NCBI RefSeq assembly: GCF_000145035.1
Contig: NC_014387.1
Span: forward strand, 2,284,001 to 2,348,000
Reading direction: 5' to 3'
Length of the DNA stretch: 64,000 bases
Source: Butyrivibrio proteoclasticus B316
Lineage (GTDB): Bacteria; Bacillota; Clostridia; Lachnospirales; Lachnospiraceae
A program made the translations under genes and the position numbers. The notes beneath the pieces are model-generated. The model was not told the DNA's origin. It worked only from the letters and a program-made list of their open reading frames with translations, and did not search any database. Below, in pieces: positions 17,120 to 24,954 of this stretch (position 1 is its first letter; every line of letters starts with the position of its first letter).

Positions 17120-17776
17120 CTATTTTAAATGCCATATCTCTCCGTTGGGCATCTGCATTACATCACCAGGAAGAGTCTCTATAACGTCTCCAGCAAGATT
17201 CCTGACAATAGTCTCCTCCCAGTACTTATAATTCACTCCTTCTCCCTCTTCATGCCACCTTGAAAAGAACAGTTTTTCTCCATCTCTCATGAAAAAAGAA
17301 TCGTGATCGCCCATTGATAGGCTTAGCTTTTCTGGCCATACGATTTCTACTTCATTGCCGCACTGCCTTGAAAGCGTAAGTGGTGCAATACGTAGCTGCA
17401 GGTTATAACAATCTTTCACGGAAGAGAGTGGAAGCTCAGCATGCGTACTCACCTGATAATCATTGCAATCAAACCTTATTATTCTGATCAATCCATTCGG
17501 AAAGTCCACGTCGATAATAAAAATTCCACCCTTGAAGAATACGGGTGTTTCACTGTAATGCCCTTCCATCTTCGGTACAGGAAAGAAGATTTGACCGTCC
17601 GGATAGTGAACCAGGCAAAGCTTTCTTCCTTTTACCACATGGCCTTCTCGAAATATTTCTTCTGCCTCATAAAGATCTCCATGTTCATAATCCAGTCCAA
17701 AATACCATTCATTGGTGGCTCCATGAACAGGCTCAATATATGTAATTCCATCAGTCTCTATAGTCTTCATTGTCAC
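17120..17776 (-). CDS. Uncharacterised protein coupled to the HD phosphohydrolase
   Basis: 218 residues, predicted cytosolic, mostly beta strands with many aromatic residues (NEWYFGLDYEHGDLYEAEE, QIFFPVPKMEGHY, EEGEGVNYKYWEETIV). It could be a beta-propeller or sandwich fold, but I recognise no family. The GTG start overlaps the stop of the HD gene (GTGA overlap), with AAAGGG about 9 bases upstream, so the two are translationally coupled and probably act together. Confidence 0.72.
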   Translation of the reverse strand: MTMKTIETDGITYIEPVHGATNEWYFGLDYEHGDLYEAEEIFREGHVVKGRKLCLVHYPDGQIFFPVPKMEGHYSETPVFFKGGIFIIDVDFPNGLIRIIRFDCNDYQVSTHAELPLSSVKDCYNLQLRIAPLTLSRQCGNEVEIVWPEKLSLSMGDHDSFFMRDGEKLFFSRWHEEGEGVNYKYWEETIVRNLAGDVIETLPGDVMQMPNGEIWHLK

Positions 17777-18360
17777 TTGATGTTGCCCTTTCTGATATGC
17801 TCCTGAATCAGCTTATCAGTAACTTCCTGGTACAGCTTCTCAGAACCAAGTCTTGTCTTGCTCTGCCTACCATAGACCTGATCAATAGTAACGCCATGCT
17901 CCTTCCAATCCGAGCCTCCATTGCTGTTGTTGAGAAGCAGTGGCTGAAGATTATCCATGGCATGAGCATATTTTGACTCAGGTGTTTCATATGTTTCAAA
18001 CTCATCAAAAAGAGCTATCAGCTCCGCCTTCTGGTCATCAGGTAAAAGAGAAAAGATTCTTTCTTTTGCCTTATCTTCACGCTCTTTCTGAGTCTTGAGA
18101 CCTTCCGCATCATAGGCATAAGTATCTCCGGCATCGATTTCCACCACATCATGGATCATGCACATAAGCATGACTTTTGCAATGTCCACGGGTTCATTAG
18201 AATACTCTTTTAAAAGATAAGCCATAAGAGCCATGTGCCAGGCATGCTCTGCGTCATTCTCATTTCTGCCATGACCGGAAAGATGTGTCTGTCTGAAAAT
18301 ATTCTTTTCCTTATCGACTTCTAATGCAAAATCAAGCTGTTTCTTTAGTCTCTCGTCCAT
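17773..18360 (-). CDS. HD-domain phosphohydrolase (YfbR/HDDC2-like)
   Basis: 195 residues with the HD metal-binding pattern: a first histidine in AEHAWHMALMAYLL, the HD pair in CMIHDVVEIDAGDTY and a downstream aspartate in HAMDNLQPLLL. The IHDxxEIDAGDT segment is typical of the HDDC2/YfbR group, which dephosphorylates deoxynucleoside 5'-monophosphates. The reaction is inferred from the family. It is the first gene of a two-gene operon with 17120-17776. Confidence 0.86.
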   Translation of the reverse strand: MDERLKKQLDFALEVDKEKNIFRQTHLSGHGRNENDAEHAWHMALMAYLLKEYSNEPVDIAKVMLMCMIHDVVEIDAGDTYAYDAEGLKTQKEREDKAKERIFSLLPDDQKAELIALFDEFETYETPESKYAHAMDNLQPLLLNNSNGGSDWKEHGVTIDQVYGRQSKTRLGSEKLYQEVTDKLIQEHIRKGNIK

Positions 18361-18484
18361 TTTCGTTCCTCCATGAACTGGTCTTTAAACCTGGTGCTTC
18401 CGCACAATGTAATTACTGGATACTTCCCCTGCATAATCTCTCCCCGTTCAAATTTAATCGGTATTTAATATTAATTTCAATGTA

Positions 18485-18535
18485 ATTATAGTATGATAGA
18501 AACACCTCTTGTAAGGATTTTGGGATGTCCTTACA
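18485..18535 (-). promoter_or_regulatory. Promoter of the HD operon with palindromic operator candidate
   Basis: On the minus strand a TATAAT (18485-18490) lies 125 bases before the HD gene. The expected -35 area overlaps one arm of a perfect inverted repeat, TGTAAGGA (18510-18517) with TCCTTACA (18528-18535). A protein binding this palindrome would compete with or assist RNA polymerase. The -35 itself is poor, consistent with regulation. Confidence 0.45.
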
Positions 18536-18548
18536 TATCATAAGAATA

Positions 18549-18592
18549 GGCTGATGCTGACCGTTTCAGGTACCCTCGCATCAGCCTTTTTT
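18549..18592. terminator. Intrinsic terminator
   Basis: A 9-bp stem (GGCTGATGC with GCATCAGCC, 20-base loop). The plus-strand side is followed by TTTTTT and the minus-strand side by TATTCTTAT. It ends the lipoprotein/DUF1349 transcript coming from the right on the minus strand. Confidence 0.65.
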
Positions 18593-18611
18593 CGTACCGT
18601 AATTATTCATT

Positions 18612-19211
18612 TCATCCCTCATCCGGCTTCTGTCCATCATGTGCCTTCCACGCACACTCTGTCAGGGCTATGTTTGTAAACTCTGCGGTAAAAGAGCTGT
18701 CTTCCGGCGAACATGCATATATTCCAAATCTCACCTTGCCAGCACCCTCATGCATATGGCAAACTCTCATCTGTTTCCACTTATTTCCATCATCTGAGCA
18801 CTCGATACAGTAATCATCTTCCCTGCGGCTCAGCCTATACCACATAGACTTCACTGACGCAGGAATCTCAGTAGTTGCCCAGTCAGAATAACCGTGGTTG
18901 GTAACAACTGATCCAAGGTGCTGGAACTCCTCGTTCTCATACTCAATTGAGCCCTTAAGCCAGTTCTCACTATCCAGATACATCACAACTCCGCACTGAT
19001 CAAAGCGGTGATGGCTGTCAGCAAAATCTGTTTTCACCACAAAGGAAAAGAACTTCTCCTCTGTCTCCATTTGAAACACAGGAGCATTATCATTCCTGAA
19101 ATGATAGTACGTCCTCTGCCACAGATCTGTATGTGGCAATGTCATCACAGTAATCTTATCCTCTGTCACGCTGTAACTCTTCGGTTCTCTGGTCCAAGTG
19201 AATTTCAACAT
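18612..19211 (-). CDS. DUF1349 (concanavalin-like) protein
   Basis: 199 residues of the DUF1349 beta-sandwich family related to LamG/concanavalin folds. Visible features include TDLWQRTYYHFRNDNAPVF, the core DQCGVVMYLDSENWLKGSIEY, and WYRLSRREDDYCIECSDDG. Members are thought to bind carbohydrates, and one yeast relative was linked to sugar metabolism; a precise role is not known. It lies 13 bases after the stop of the lipoprotein gene, so it is in the same operon. No signal peptide. Confidence 0.85.
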   Translation of the reverse strand: MLKFTWTREPKSYSVTEDKITVMTLPHTDLWQRTYYHFRNDNAPVFQMETEEKFFSFVVKTDFADSHHRFDQCGVVMYLDSENWLKGSIEYENEEFQHLGSVVTNHGYSDWATTEIPASVKSMWYRLSRREDDYCIECSDDGNKWKQMRVCHMHEGAGKVRFGIYACSPEDSSFTAEFTNIALTECAWKAHDGQKPDEG

Positions 19212-19224
19212 CTCTCATTCTCCC

Positions 19225-20463
19225 TCATCCGGCAATTAAAAACTGTGCGCTCATAGTATACCGGTTTAAGTTATCCCCTTCGCTGCTCGCTCCTGAATCC
19301 AAAACTGTCTTGGTTATCTTATATGTCCCAGGTTCAAGATTTCCGTAAAGCCATTCCCAGTTAGTTTCAATCTCAGCTTCCCCATTCTTTGGAATATTGT
19401 AGCCGATATCAGTAAAAACTCCGTTATCAATTATCATCGGAACAGCTTCCCACTTCTCACCTTCAAGTTTCTCAAGTGTGTAGTCTTCTCCATATATCAG
19501 CTCGCCGGTATTCTTATCTTCGTATTGCCTGAAATGAACAGTCAGTCCTGAGGTCGTCACATTACTCACACTCATCATGAGCCCAATAGCCTCAACTTCA
19601 GAATCTGAAATGTACTGTCCTATTCCGCCTTCAGTCTTGCTGGTATCAAACTTAAGTGTATCTAAAATGGTATCTGCTTCTTCCCACATATGGCTTATCC
19701 AGGAATCGCAGTCTATGCTCTGGGCAACTATCTGCGGACGCTCATCTCCAAAAGTAATGAAATCCCAATGCTCATGATCATCATATGTGCCAGCATGCGC
19801 AGTATATCCCGCTAATGTAATCTCTTCCTGGGAAAGTCCTGTTCCGCAAACGCCAAAACTGTCTGAGCAAAAGAGCTCTATCTGCCCTGCATCTGCAGAT
19901 TTTGGTTTTAGTATCAATCCGTATAAACCATAAGTGAGCTTTCCATCGTCCACTGCAGAAATCTCCGCTGTCCATCCTTCCGGAACAACTACAGACATCT
20001 CTCCATAGGGTCCGCCCACTGAAACTATCTGCTTTTCATAAGCACTTCCTGTAGCAAAAGAGCTCCATTCGCCATAAACTCTCTCGGCTCCGTTGCCTTT
20101 AAATGCCCTTACTCTTATTCTGAAATCGAAATAATCCTGGGCACCGGTAACATAAGAATTATCTGAAATCTCTACAGTTTCAGGTTCTCTGTATTCCTTT
20201 TCTGAATAGTACTTATTCTCCTCAGAGACTTCATATCCATCAGCGCCCTCAACCGGATCCCAATCGAAAACAACCTCTGCACAGTCTTCTCCTGGTCTCA
20301 AAATACCGTCTTTCACCGCAGGCACACCAAGAGTGCTGGCTTCAACCGCTTCCGGTTCACTCAATGTGCTGGAAGCAGCTCCGCTATCTGCCACTTTATT
20401 GTTTCCACATCCTACAGCAGCAATCGTCATAAGCATTACCATAACAACACAAAATCTTTTCAT
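19225..20463 (-). CDS. Lipoprotein with fibronectin-III-like and Ig-like domains
   Basis: 412 residues. The signal sequence MKRFCVVMVMLMTIAAVGC ends in a lipobox (AVGC), so the cysteine would be lipidated by Lgt and the protein anchored outside the membrane. Residues about 55-150 resemble a fibronectin type III domain (VVFDWDPVEGADGYEVSEE ... FDFRIRVRAFKGNG). The last 110 residues look like a bacterial Ig-like domain ending in NLEPGTYKITKTV. The ATG at 20463 was chosen for its GGAGGAG site. A binding or surface role is likely; the ligand is unknown. Confidence 0.8.
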   Translation of the reverse strand: MKRFCVVMVMLMTIAAVGCGNNKVADSGAASSTLSEPEAVEASTLGVPAVKDGILRPGEDCAEVVFDWDPVEGADGYEVSEENKYYSEKEYREPETVEISDNSYVTGAQDYFDFRIRVRAFKGNGAERVYGEWSSFATGSAYEKQIVSVGGPYGEMSVVVPEGWTAEISAVDDGKLTYGLYGLILKPKSADAGQIELFCSDSFGVCGTGLSQEEITLAGYTAHAGTYDDHEHWDFITFGDERPQIVAQSIDCDSWISHMWEEADTILDTLKFDTSKTEGGIGQYISDSEVEAIGLMMSVSNVTTSGLTVHFRQYEDKNTGELIYGEDYTLEKLEGEKWEAVPMIIDNGVFTDIGYNIPKNGEAEIETNWEWLYGNLEPGTYKITKTVLDSGASSEGDNLNRYTMSAQFLIAG

Positions 20464-20488
20464 ACTGCTCCTCCAACGCTTAACGCAT

Positions 20489-20920
20489 TCATATATCCTT
20501 TGGCCACTCCGAGCCAACATCTAATCCATTCTCTGTAAGCCAGTCATCTTCCACTGATACATATTTCTCATTGCCGTCATCATCAACAAGTGTAACTGAT
20601 ATCTTTGGCTTCTGGCCCTGCTGCAATTCTTCACAGCCATAGTCCCCATCAAAAATCTGCTTTATCTTCCACATAAACAAAACTCCTTCGAAACCGATAC
20701 ATCCATTATAAACCCATAGCTTTGTAAAAAAAGAGTCAGCTCCAAATCCATCTCTGAATTCTTTGCTGACTCTTTCTTTTTCTTTCTTGCGGTTGTAGGC
20801 CTTTCCGTTCGGAACGCTCCTTGTTACTGGATTAATATCTCCCCAGGTGCGTCTCTGTTTGGAATAATACTCTTTTTGCTGTTTCTTACTTCGTTTGTCC
20901 AGCGAAACATATTTGCTCAT
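20489..20920 (-). CDS. Apparent fusion of two small proteins read through a terminator
   Basis: 143 residues in one frame. Residues 1-55 (SLDKRSKKQQKEYYSKQRR, NPVTRSVPNGKAYNRKK) resemble small conserved proteins of Clostridia. Residues 83-143 begin with MWKIKQIFDGDYGCEE and resemble a second small conserved family. An AAGGAG site lies 8 bases before that internal ATG (20674), so the second part can be translated on its own. Between them lies a complete intrinsic terminator (20726-20774). It is therefore unclear whether this is one gene or two with a lost stop codon. The first ATG overlaps the upstream stop (ATGA). Confidence 0.65.
   Translation of the reverse strand: MSKYVSLDKRSKKQQKEYYSKQRRTWGDINPVTRSVPNGKAYNRKKEKERVSKEFRDGFGADSFFTKLWVYNGCIGFEGVLFMWKIKQIFDGDYGCEELQQGQKPKISVTLVDDDGNEKYVSVEDDWLTENGLDVGSEWPKDI
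20726..20774 (-). terminator. Intrinsic terminator inside the 20489-20920 frame
   Basis: A 10-bp stem (AAGAGTCAGC with GCTGACTCTT) is followed by a run of T on the minus strand. It lies within the open frame, upstream of the internal ATG at 20674, and would normally mark the end of the first small gene. Confidence 0.65.
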
Positions 20921-21045
20921 TTTCTTTCCTCCATTTCTTCCTTCGCAGCCTCTTTGTTATATTTTGATGCAGGAATACCGAATAGAAAACATACCGGCAT
21001 TATCGTAGCAACCAAAACAAGAATCAATAAAATCTGTGCTGTCAT
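20917..21045 (-). CDS. Small single-pass membrane protein
   Basis: 42 residues: a hydrophobic helix from the start (MTAQILLILVLVATIMPVC) and a charged tail (NKEAAKEEMEERK). The ATG at 21045 is preceded by GGAGGG about 10 bases upstream; a longer frame from 21117 lacks a site. The stop overlaps the ATG of the next gene, so they are coupled. Function unknown. Confidence 0.55.
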   Translation of the reverse strand: MTAQILLILVLVATIMPVCFLFGIPASKYNKEAAKEEMEERK

Positions 21046-21222
21046 TATTATAAGCCCTCCAACAATTTTGATGTTGAAATCATTATATCTAAAGCCAGAG
21101 CGCTTATATACAGCCACCTAGGCAATGACATAGTCTCTAATTCACCAACTATGCGAATCAGCAAATTTAATTTTATATACATATTTTTTTCAATGAAACA
21201 ATGTTATGATTTACTCACCTTC

Positions 21223-21243
21223 ATGTAGGAGTGTATCCTACAT
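21223..21243. repeat. Inverted repeat ATGTAGGA-N5-TCCTACAT
   Basis: A perfect 8-bp inverted repeat lying between the terminator at 21247-21288 and the promoter region of the small-protein operon at 21045. It resembles in form the TGTAAGGA palindrome at 18510-18535, and both sit about 10 bases from a terminator. It may be an operator or a secondary hairpin. Confidence 0.45.
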
Positions 21244-21246
21244 TCA

Positions 21247-21288
21247 TAAGAAAACGGAGAGCGGCCATATTCTTGGTTAGCTCTCCGT
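21247..21288 (-). terminator. Intrinsic terminator after the ADP-ribosylglycohydrolase gene
   Basis: A 9-bp stem (ACGGAGAGC with GCTCTCCGT, 17-base loop) followed by TTTTCTTATG on the minus strand. Confidence 0.75.
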
Positions 21289-21371
21289 ACTACGTTTAAA
21301 TCAAAACCATAATCAAAAATCACATTCATCAATCTTTCTATCTCTTTTAAGATCAAAAGATATATCTCCAA

Positions 21372-22157
21372 TTACATTACTAGAATCTCATACAGCTCCG
21401 GTGTCAAATATGTCTTCAAAAGCCCTTCGGCATCGATATCGCCAAAGCCCTTATAGAACTCTTCAGCCACACCTCCAGCAATTGCTCCGAAGGTGTCTGA
21501 ATCACATTCCAGGGAAAAGACATTTCGAAGGAATGACTCGTAGTCTCTACTCTCGTAAAAGCATCTCATAGCCGCAGGGACTGAGCCCTGGCAGCTCTCA
21601 GTCCACACATAGCGAGGTCTGATTTCATCAAGACTATAGCCAATGCTGGACTCGTAACTCTCCTTTGGATACTGGGTCAGCACATAGTCATAAATCTCCT
21701 GCTTGCTCTTACCGTGTCGAGCCATCCAGACACAGGTTGCAGTTACAACAGCTCCCTTGACTCCTTCAGGGTGATTATGGGAAACCACTGCTGTAGCCTC
21801 AGCCATTTTCTGCATCTCTGCATAGTCTTCGTAATACTCTCCAACAAAAGACACCCTCATGGCAGAACCATTTCCCCAGCTATTATAGGACTCGTGGCTC
21901 TCACCATTGATCCAGTTATAAAACCGTCCGCCATAGCCACAGAAAGGATACTCTCGTCCAACACTCACCATGGTCTCAACAAGATCTTTACCCTCTACAA
22001 GGGCCTTCTTAATAGCAAGGCTCATTACGGAATCATCAGTAAAACCAACGCCCTGATCAGACAAAAGAGCTACATGCTCCCAGTCCAGATCCTTGGGCCT
22101 GTCAAACTCGTACTGCGCTCCCAATATATCTCCAAGAACTGCTCCTTTAATTGCCAT
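21372..22157 (-). CDS. ADP-ribosylglycohydrolase
   Basis: 261-residue DraG/ARH-type hydrolase that removes ADP-ribose from proteins or hydrolyses ADP-ribose derivatives. The two magnesium-binding motifs are visible: FTDDSVMSLAI near residue 39 and SDTFGAIAGGVAEEFY near 220. GSAMRVSFVGEY in the middle fits the substrate loop. Length is typical. It starts with ATG behind a GGGAGGGC site and lies 14 bases downstream of the alpha-CTD-like gene, so it is likely the third gene of the Lrp operon. Together with the broken macrodomain gene it is one of two ADP-ribose-related genes in the window. Confidence 0.9.
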   Translation of the reverse strand: MAIKGAVLGDILGAQYEFDRPKDLDWEHVALLSDQGVGFTDDSVMSLAIKKALVEGKDLVETMVSVGREYPFCGYGGRFYNWINGESHESYNSWGNGSAMRVSFVGEYYEDYAEMQKMAEATAVVSHNHPEGVKGAVVTATCVWMARHGKSKQEIYDYVLTQYPKESYESSIGYSLDEIRPRYVWTESCQGSVPAAMRCFYESRDYESFLRNVFSLECDSDTFGAIAGGVAEEFYKGFGDIDAEGLLKTYLTPELYEILVM

Positions 22158-22171
22158 AGTTAAGCCCTCCC

Positions 22172-22549
22172 TTAGTTCTTTCTCTCTGCATTCATCTGCA
22201 CTACTTCCAGGATGTACTTTGCTCTCTTTTCCTTGGGAAGTGCGCTGTACTGGTATAAAAAGAGCTTCTCCATTATTTCTCTGCAGCTCTTGGTGCCGCA
22301 GTTTCTAATCTTGCTGATTTCCGTTCCGGAAGCGATTGACTCTGCCAGTTCTCCAATAGTGCTGTAACCAGCTCTTTTCAAACTGTTATAGGCTCTCACC
22401 CCCAGCTCTAAAGATTCAATCGGTGTCTCACTCATCTGAGAATTAAGATATATCTTGAAAAAGAACCTGCTGCCTTTCTTCTCATATACGTGATCCCCGG
22501 TTATCTGCTCAATTATCTGTGACAGTGCCTGACTCTGATTTTCGCTCAT
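22172..22549 (-). CDS. Free-standing RNA polymerase alpha C-terminal-domain-like protein
   Basis: 125 residues. Residues about 50-108 match the alpha-CTD helix-hairpin-helix fold (PIESLELGVRAYNSLKRAGY then STIGELAESIASGTEISKI and CGTKSCREIMEKL). The N-terminal 40 residues (SENQSQALSQIIEQITGDHV) are unrelated to alpha-NTD. In RNA polymerase this domain binds UP elements and activators. A solo copy could act as an adaptor or competitor, which is inference. It starts at the ATG at 22549 with GGAGG upstream and overlaps the Lrp gene by 41 bases in a different frame, so the two proteins are translationally coupled. Confidence 0.8.
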   Translation of the reverse strand: MSENQSQALSQIIEQITGDHVYEKKGSRFFFKIYLNSQMSETPIESLELGVRAYNSLKRAGYSTIGELAESIASGTEISKIRNCGTKSCREIMEKLFLYQYSALPKEKRAKYILEVVQMNAERKN

Positions 22550-22988
22550 ATTCAATTCCTCCATAAACATCCTTGATAATCTCTCGGACAGTGCGAGCAT
22601 GATATTCTTCAATATCATTTATGCAAGCCTTCTTGATTATCTTGGCCATGTAATTGATTTTCTGGGATGAAGTAGATACAGCGACAATGTGAATATGATG
22701 CTCTTTCATAGTGGTAAAGATCTGTCTCACGTCCTCAGTTCTGGTAGCCACATAATCCAGTACTCTGTCAAAGCCATCAGGTGTGGTGATAATATCAATC
22801 AGCATAGTGATCTCATCATCGCGCTTAATGTAGGTGTTGTACTGACGGATGATTCCCTCTTCCTCTAGCTTTTTCACCCTCTTCTTGGCTGCCACTCTTG
22901 ATATCTCAAGCTTATCTCCAATTTCCTGATAGCTCATACGAGCATTGCCTTTGATCAAATTCAAAATCTGCTTATCTTTTTCATCCAT
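22509..22988 (-). CDS. Lrp/AsnC family transcriptional regulator
   Basis: 159 residues. The N-terminal helix-turn-helix is complete (ILNLIKGNARMSYQEIGDKL, ISRVAAKKRVKKLEEEGII). The C-terminal part (MLIDIITTPDGFDRVLDYVA ... HIHIVAVSTSSQKINYM) fits the ligand-binding RAM/AsnC fold. Such proteins usually sense amino acids and form octamers on DNA. The gene has its own promoter with a palindrome just upstream of the -35 and is followed by an overlapping alpha-CTD-like gene and an ADP-ribosylglycohydrolase. Confidence 0.9.
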   Translation of the reverse strand: MDEKDKQILNLIKGNARMSYQEIGDKLEISRVAAKKRVKKLEEEGIIRQYNTYIKRDDEITMLIDIITTPDGFDRVLDYVATRTEDVRQIFTTMKEHHIHIVAVSTSSQKINYMAKIIKKACINDIEEYHARTVREIIKDVYGGIEYERKSESGTVTDN

Positions 22989-23029
22989 GTTTTTTTGCTC
23001 CTTATCAGTAGTCGACTCTGATTACGCTG

Positions 23030-23058
23030 ATTATATTCAGACACAAAAATTTACGCAA
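23030..23058 (-). promoter_or_regulatory. Promoter of the Lrp operon
   Basis: On the minus strand a -35 TTGCGT (23053-23058), 17-base spacer and -10 TATAAT (23030-23035), about 42 bases before the Lrp start codon. Confidence 0.65.
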
Positions 23059-23066
23059 TAGAAAAG

Positions 23067-23102
23067 GTTACGAATCGTAACTTTTTAGTTTCGTTTCGTA
23101 AC
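23067..23102. promoter_or_regulatory. Palindrome GTTACGA-A-TCGTAAC plus a third half-site
   Basis: GTTACGA and TCGTAAC face each other across one base (23067-23081), and another TCGTAAC lies at 23096-23102, 21 bases from the previous copy (two helical turns). The array begins 9 bases upstream of the -35. The position and spacing fit an Lrp/AsnC autoregulatory site. Confidence 0.55.
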
Positions 23103-23225
23103 CAATTATAACATAATAATCGATTTTCCCTCGATTTTCCCTTCGTTTTTCCCTTGTATAATCTGCGTAAAGTTTTTACATAATCCTCGTAAATCCCATA
23201 CATTAAAGCCATCATTAATGCCAAT

Positions 23226-24176
23226 TTATGGATTACATCTCTTACATGGATCATATCCCTGATCAATAAGTTCTTCTCGTGGCCCTTCATAATAGAGCTT
23301 ATTCTTTTCTTTCATATCTGTAACACTGCCACATGAAGGCAGATGAAATTTCTTTGTGTTCTTATTTACCACATAAGTTGTACCAGCAGGAATCACTCCA
23401 GTATTATTGGCTCCTGGCATTGATCTATCCATCGTATTGCCATTATTACCACCAGTTATAGCAAAATCTCCAGTATTATAGCTTTTGTCTATTTCATTAT
23501 CACCTGTAGCATAATCTATAACCACTCCGGGCTGCACATTATAACAGTAAACATTAAAGCTAATACCCTTGCCATTGTCTTCCACTGATAACGCTTCGAT
23601 TTGAACGCCACTACATAGAAGATTACTGCCCTCAAACATCGGGCTAACTCTGTACATTACATGATTACCGGTACTATGAATATAATCTGCGACCTCATTT
23701 TCATAAGGGAGCATTCCCTCTACATTCATATACCGAGTTCCTGTGATAAGGTTTTTCTCGTTTGCGTTCTCACCAGTTAACTGGAATCCTATCATGTGAC
23801 ATCTATTGAACAAGTACGGTGGTTCGGAATCAACCAGTCCTGGATACTTATTTTGATTCCACCCCGTTGGTTTAATCATTCCTATAGACTCTCTATCCTC
23901 TGTAGGCATTAAGTCCTGTCCAATACATGCAATTGCTGGCGTACATCTTCCCAGCTTGTCTAAATCTCCATATTTTTCATAAGAACTACTTGTAATCTCT
24001 TTCTTACTAAACTGAGGTTTATTCTTATTAACAGTCACTGAAGCTTTCCCACTGTATTGAGGAATTGCATCCTGCGCACAAGTACTGATACGAAAAGAAA
24101 GCCCTAGGAATAGTCCCAAAACGATAATGCAAGAAAACACCACTATTCTATTTTTCAAATTAGTTTTCTTGTTCAT
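23226..24176 (-). CDS. Secreted DNA/RNA non-specific endonuclease with C-terminal Cys motif
   Basis: 316 residues from the ATG at 24176; an in-frame TTG at 24197 has a better-spaced AGGA and is an alternative. A signal peptide or anchor spans residues about 9-33 (VVFSCIIVLGLFLGLSF). The nuclease domain has NRCHMIGFQLTGENANEKNL, matching the histidine and asparagine positions of the Endonuclea_NS_2 (EndA-like) family, though the canonical DRGH is replaced by NRCH. The C-terminus (FHLPSCGSVTDMKEKN ... GYDPCKRCNP) resembles the zinc-binding fold of Ada. It probably degrades extracellular nucleic acid. Confidence 0.84.
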   Translation of the reverse strand: MNKKTNLKNRIVVFSCIIVLGLFLGLSFRISTCAQDAIPQYSGKASVTVNKNKPQFSKKEITSSSYEKYGDLDKLGRCTPAIACIGQDLMPTEDRESIGMIKPTGWNQNKYPGLVDSEPPYLFNRCHMIGFQLTGENANEKNLITGTRYMNVEGMLPYENEVADYIHSTGNHVMYRVSPMFEGSNLLCSGVQIEALSVEDNGKGISFNVYCYNVQPGVVIDYATGDNEIDKSYNTGDFAITGGNNGNTMDRSMPGANNTGVIPAGTTYVVNKNTKKFHLPSCGSVTDMKEKNKLYYEGPREELIDQGYDPCKRCNP

Positions 24177-24328
24177 AGAATCGATACCAAAAGCCAATAA
24201 ATTACATCCTACTTCGACCTTATTATATGCTCATATATTATTGGCTACTATTAAAACAATATTAAAGATGCCTATTTCAGAAACTATATTTCATAATCAC
24301 AAGCAATGACTGATTCTTTTGTTTGCGC

Positions 24329-24898
24329 TCATCTCCGAGGCCTTTTGTTTAGGTTGTAGCCAGTAACCGCTCCAACTATACCACCTACGATATGTGCCAT
24401 GTTTGAAATGTTATCTCTGACTGTTATTCCCTCAAAAATCTGTTGCCCAATAAATATCATGGCAACCAAAATAAACGTCAGCGGGATTTCTCCCTGTTTA
24501 AATCCAGTAAAGGACGTTAGTACTATAAAAGCAAAAACCACTCCACTGGCTCCGCATAAAGCAGAATTCCAAAAGAACAAATAATTGACTATCCCGGTAA
24601 TCAGTGCAGTAATTATTATGATTTTTACCATCATTCCAGATCCATATTTTTCTTCAAGCATAGGCCCCAAAAGCAAAATATAAGCTGCATTTCCGATAAA
24701 ATGGCTCCATCCATCATGTCCCACAACATGAGTAAAGAACCTTATATACGTCATGGGGCTTGCCAATGATGAATGATATGTCATGAAAACCACTTTATTA
24801 CTGGTTCCGGCTGTAATGTAATTTAGTATCGTAGCCAAAAAACAAATGATAATAAATCCTAACACTACAGGGGCATTAAATGTTATCTTAAGCTTCAT
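24329..24898 (-). CDS. Rhomboid-family intramembrane serine protease
   Basis: 189 residues with six hydrophobic helices. Hallmarks are HDGWSHFIGNAAYILLLGP after helix 1, the catalytic serine in CGASGVVFAF (about residue 118), and the catalytic histidine in SNMAHIVGGIVGAV (about 169). The start was set at the ATG at 24898 after GAGGA. It is the gene next after the TelA gene on the same strand, but a terminator hairpin lies in between, so it may be expressed by read-through or separately. A substrate could be a single-pass membrane protein such as the HxsA-like protein upstream; this is inference. Confidence 0.9.
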   Translation of the reverse strand: MKLKITFNAPVVLGFIIICFLATILNYITAGTSNKVVFMTYHSSLASPMTYIRFFTHVVGHDGWSHFIGNAAYILLLGPMLEEKYGSGMMVKIIIITALITGIVNYLFFWNSALCGASGVVFAFIVLTSFTGFKQGEIPLTFILVAMIFIGQQIFEGITVRDNISNMAHIVGGIVGAVTGYNLNKRPRR

Positions 24899-24910
24899 AT
24901 TCTTCCTCAA

Positions 24911-24947
24911 ATAAATACTGGAGATGTGACAATCTGACATCTCCAGC
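24911..24947 (-). terminator. Terminator at the end of the Hxs/TelA operon
   Basis: A perfect 10-bp stem (CTGGAGATGT with ACATCTCCAG, 9-base loop) followed by TATTTATTTG on the minus strand. It lies 8 bases past the TelA stop and 13 bases before the rhomboid start codon. Confidence 0.7.
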
Positions 24948-24954
24948 ATATTGT

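Noticed and set aside
23051..23290. 79-residue minus-strand frame between Lrp and the nuclease
   Set aside because: It overlaps the nuclease 3' end and the Lrp promoter and palindrome; composition is not protein-like.
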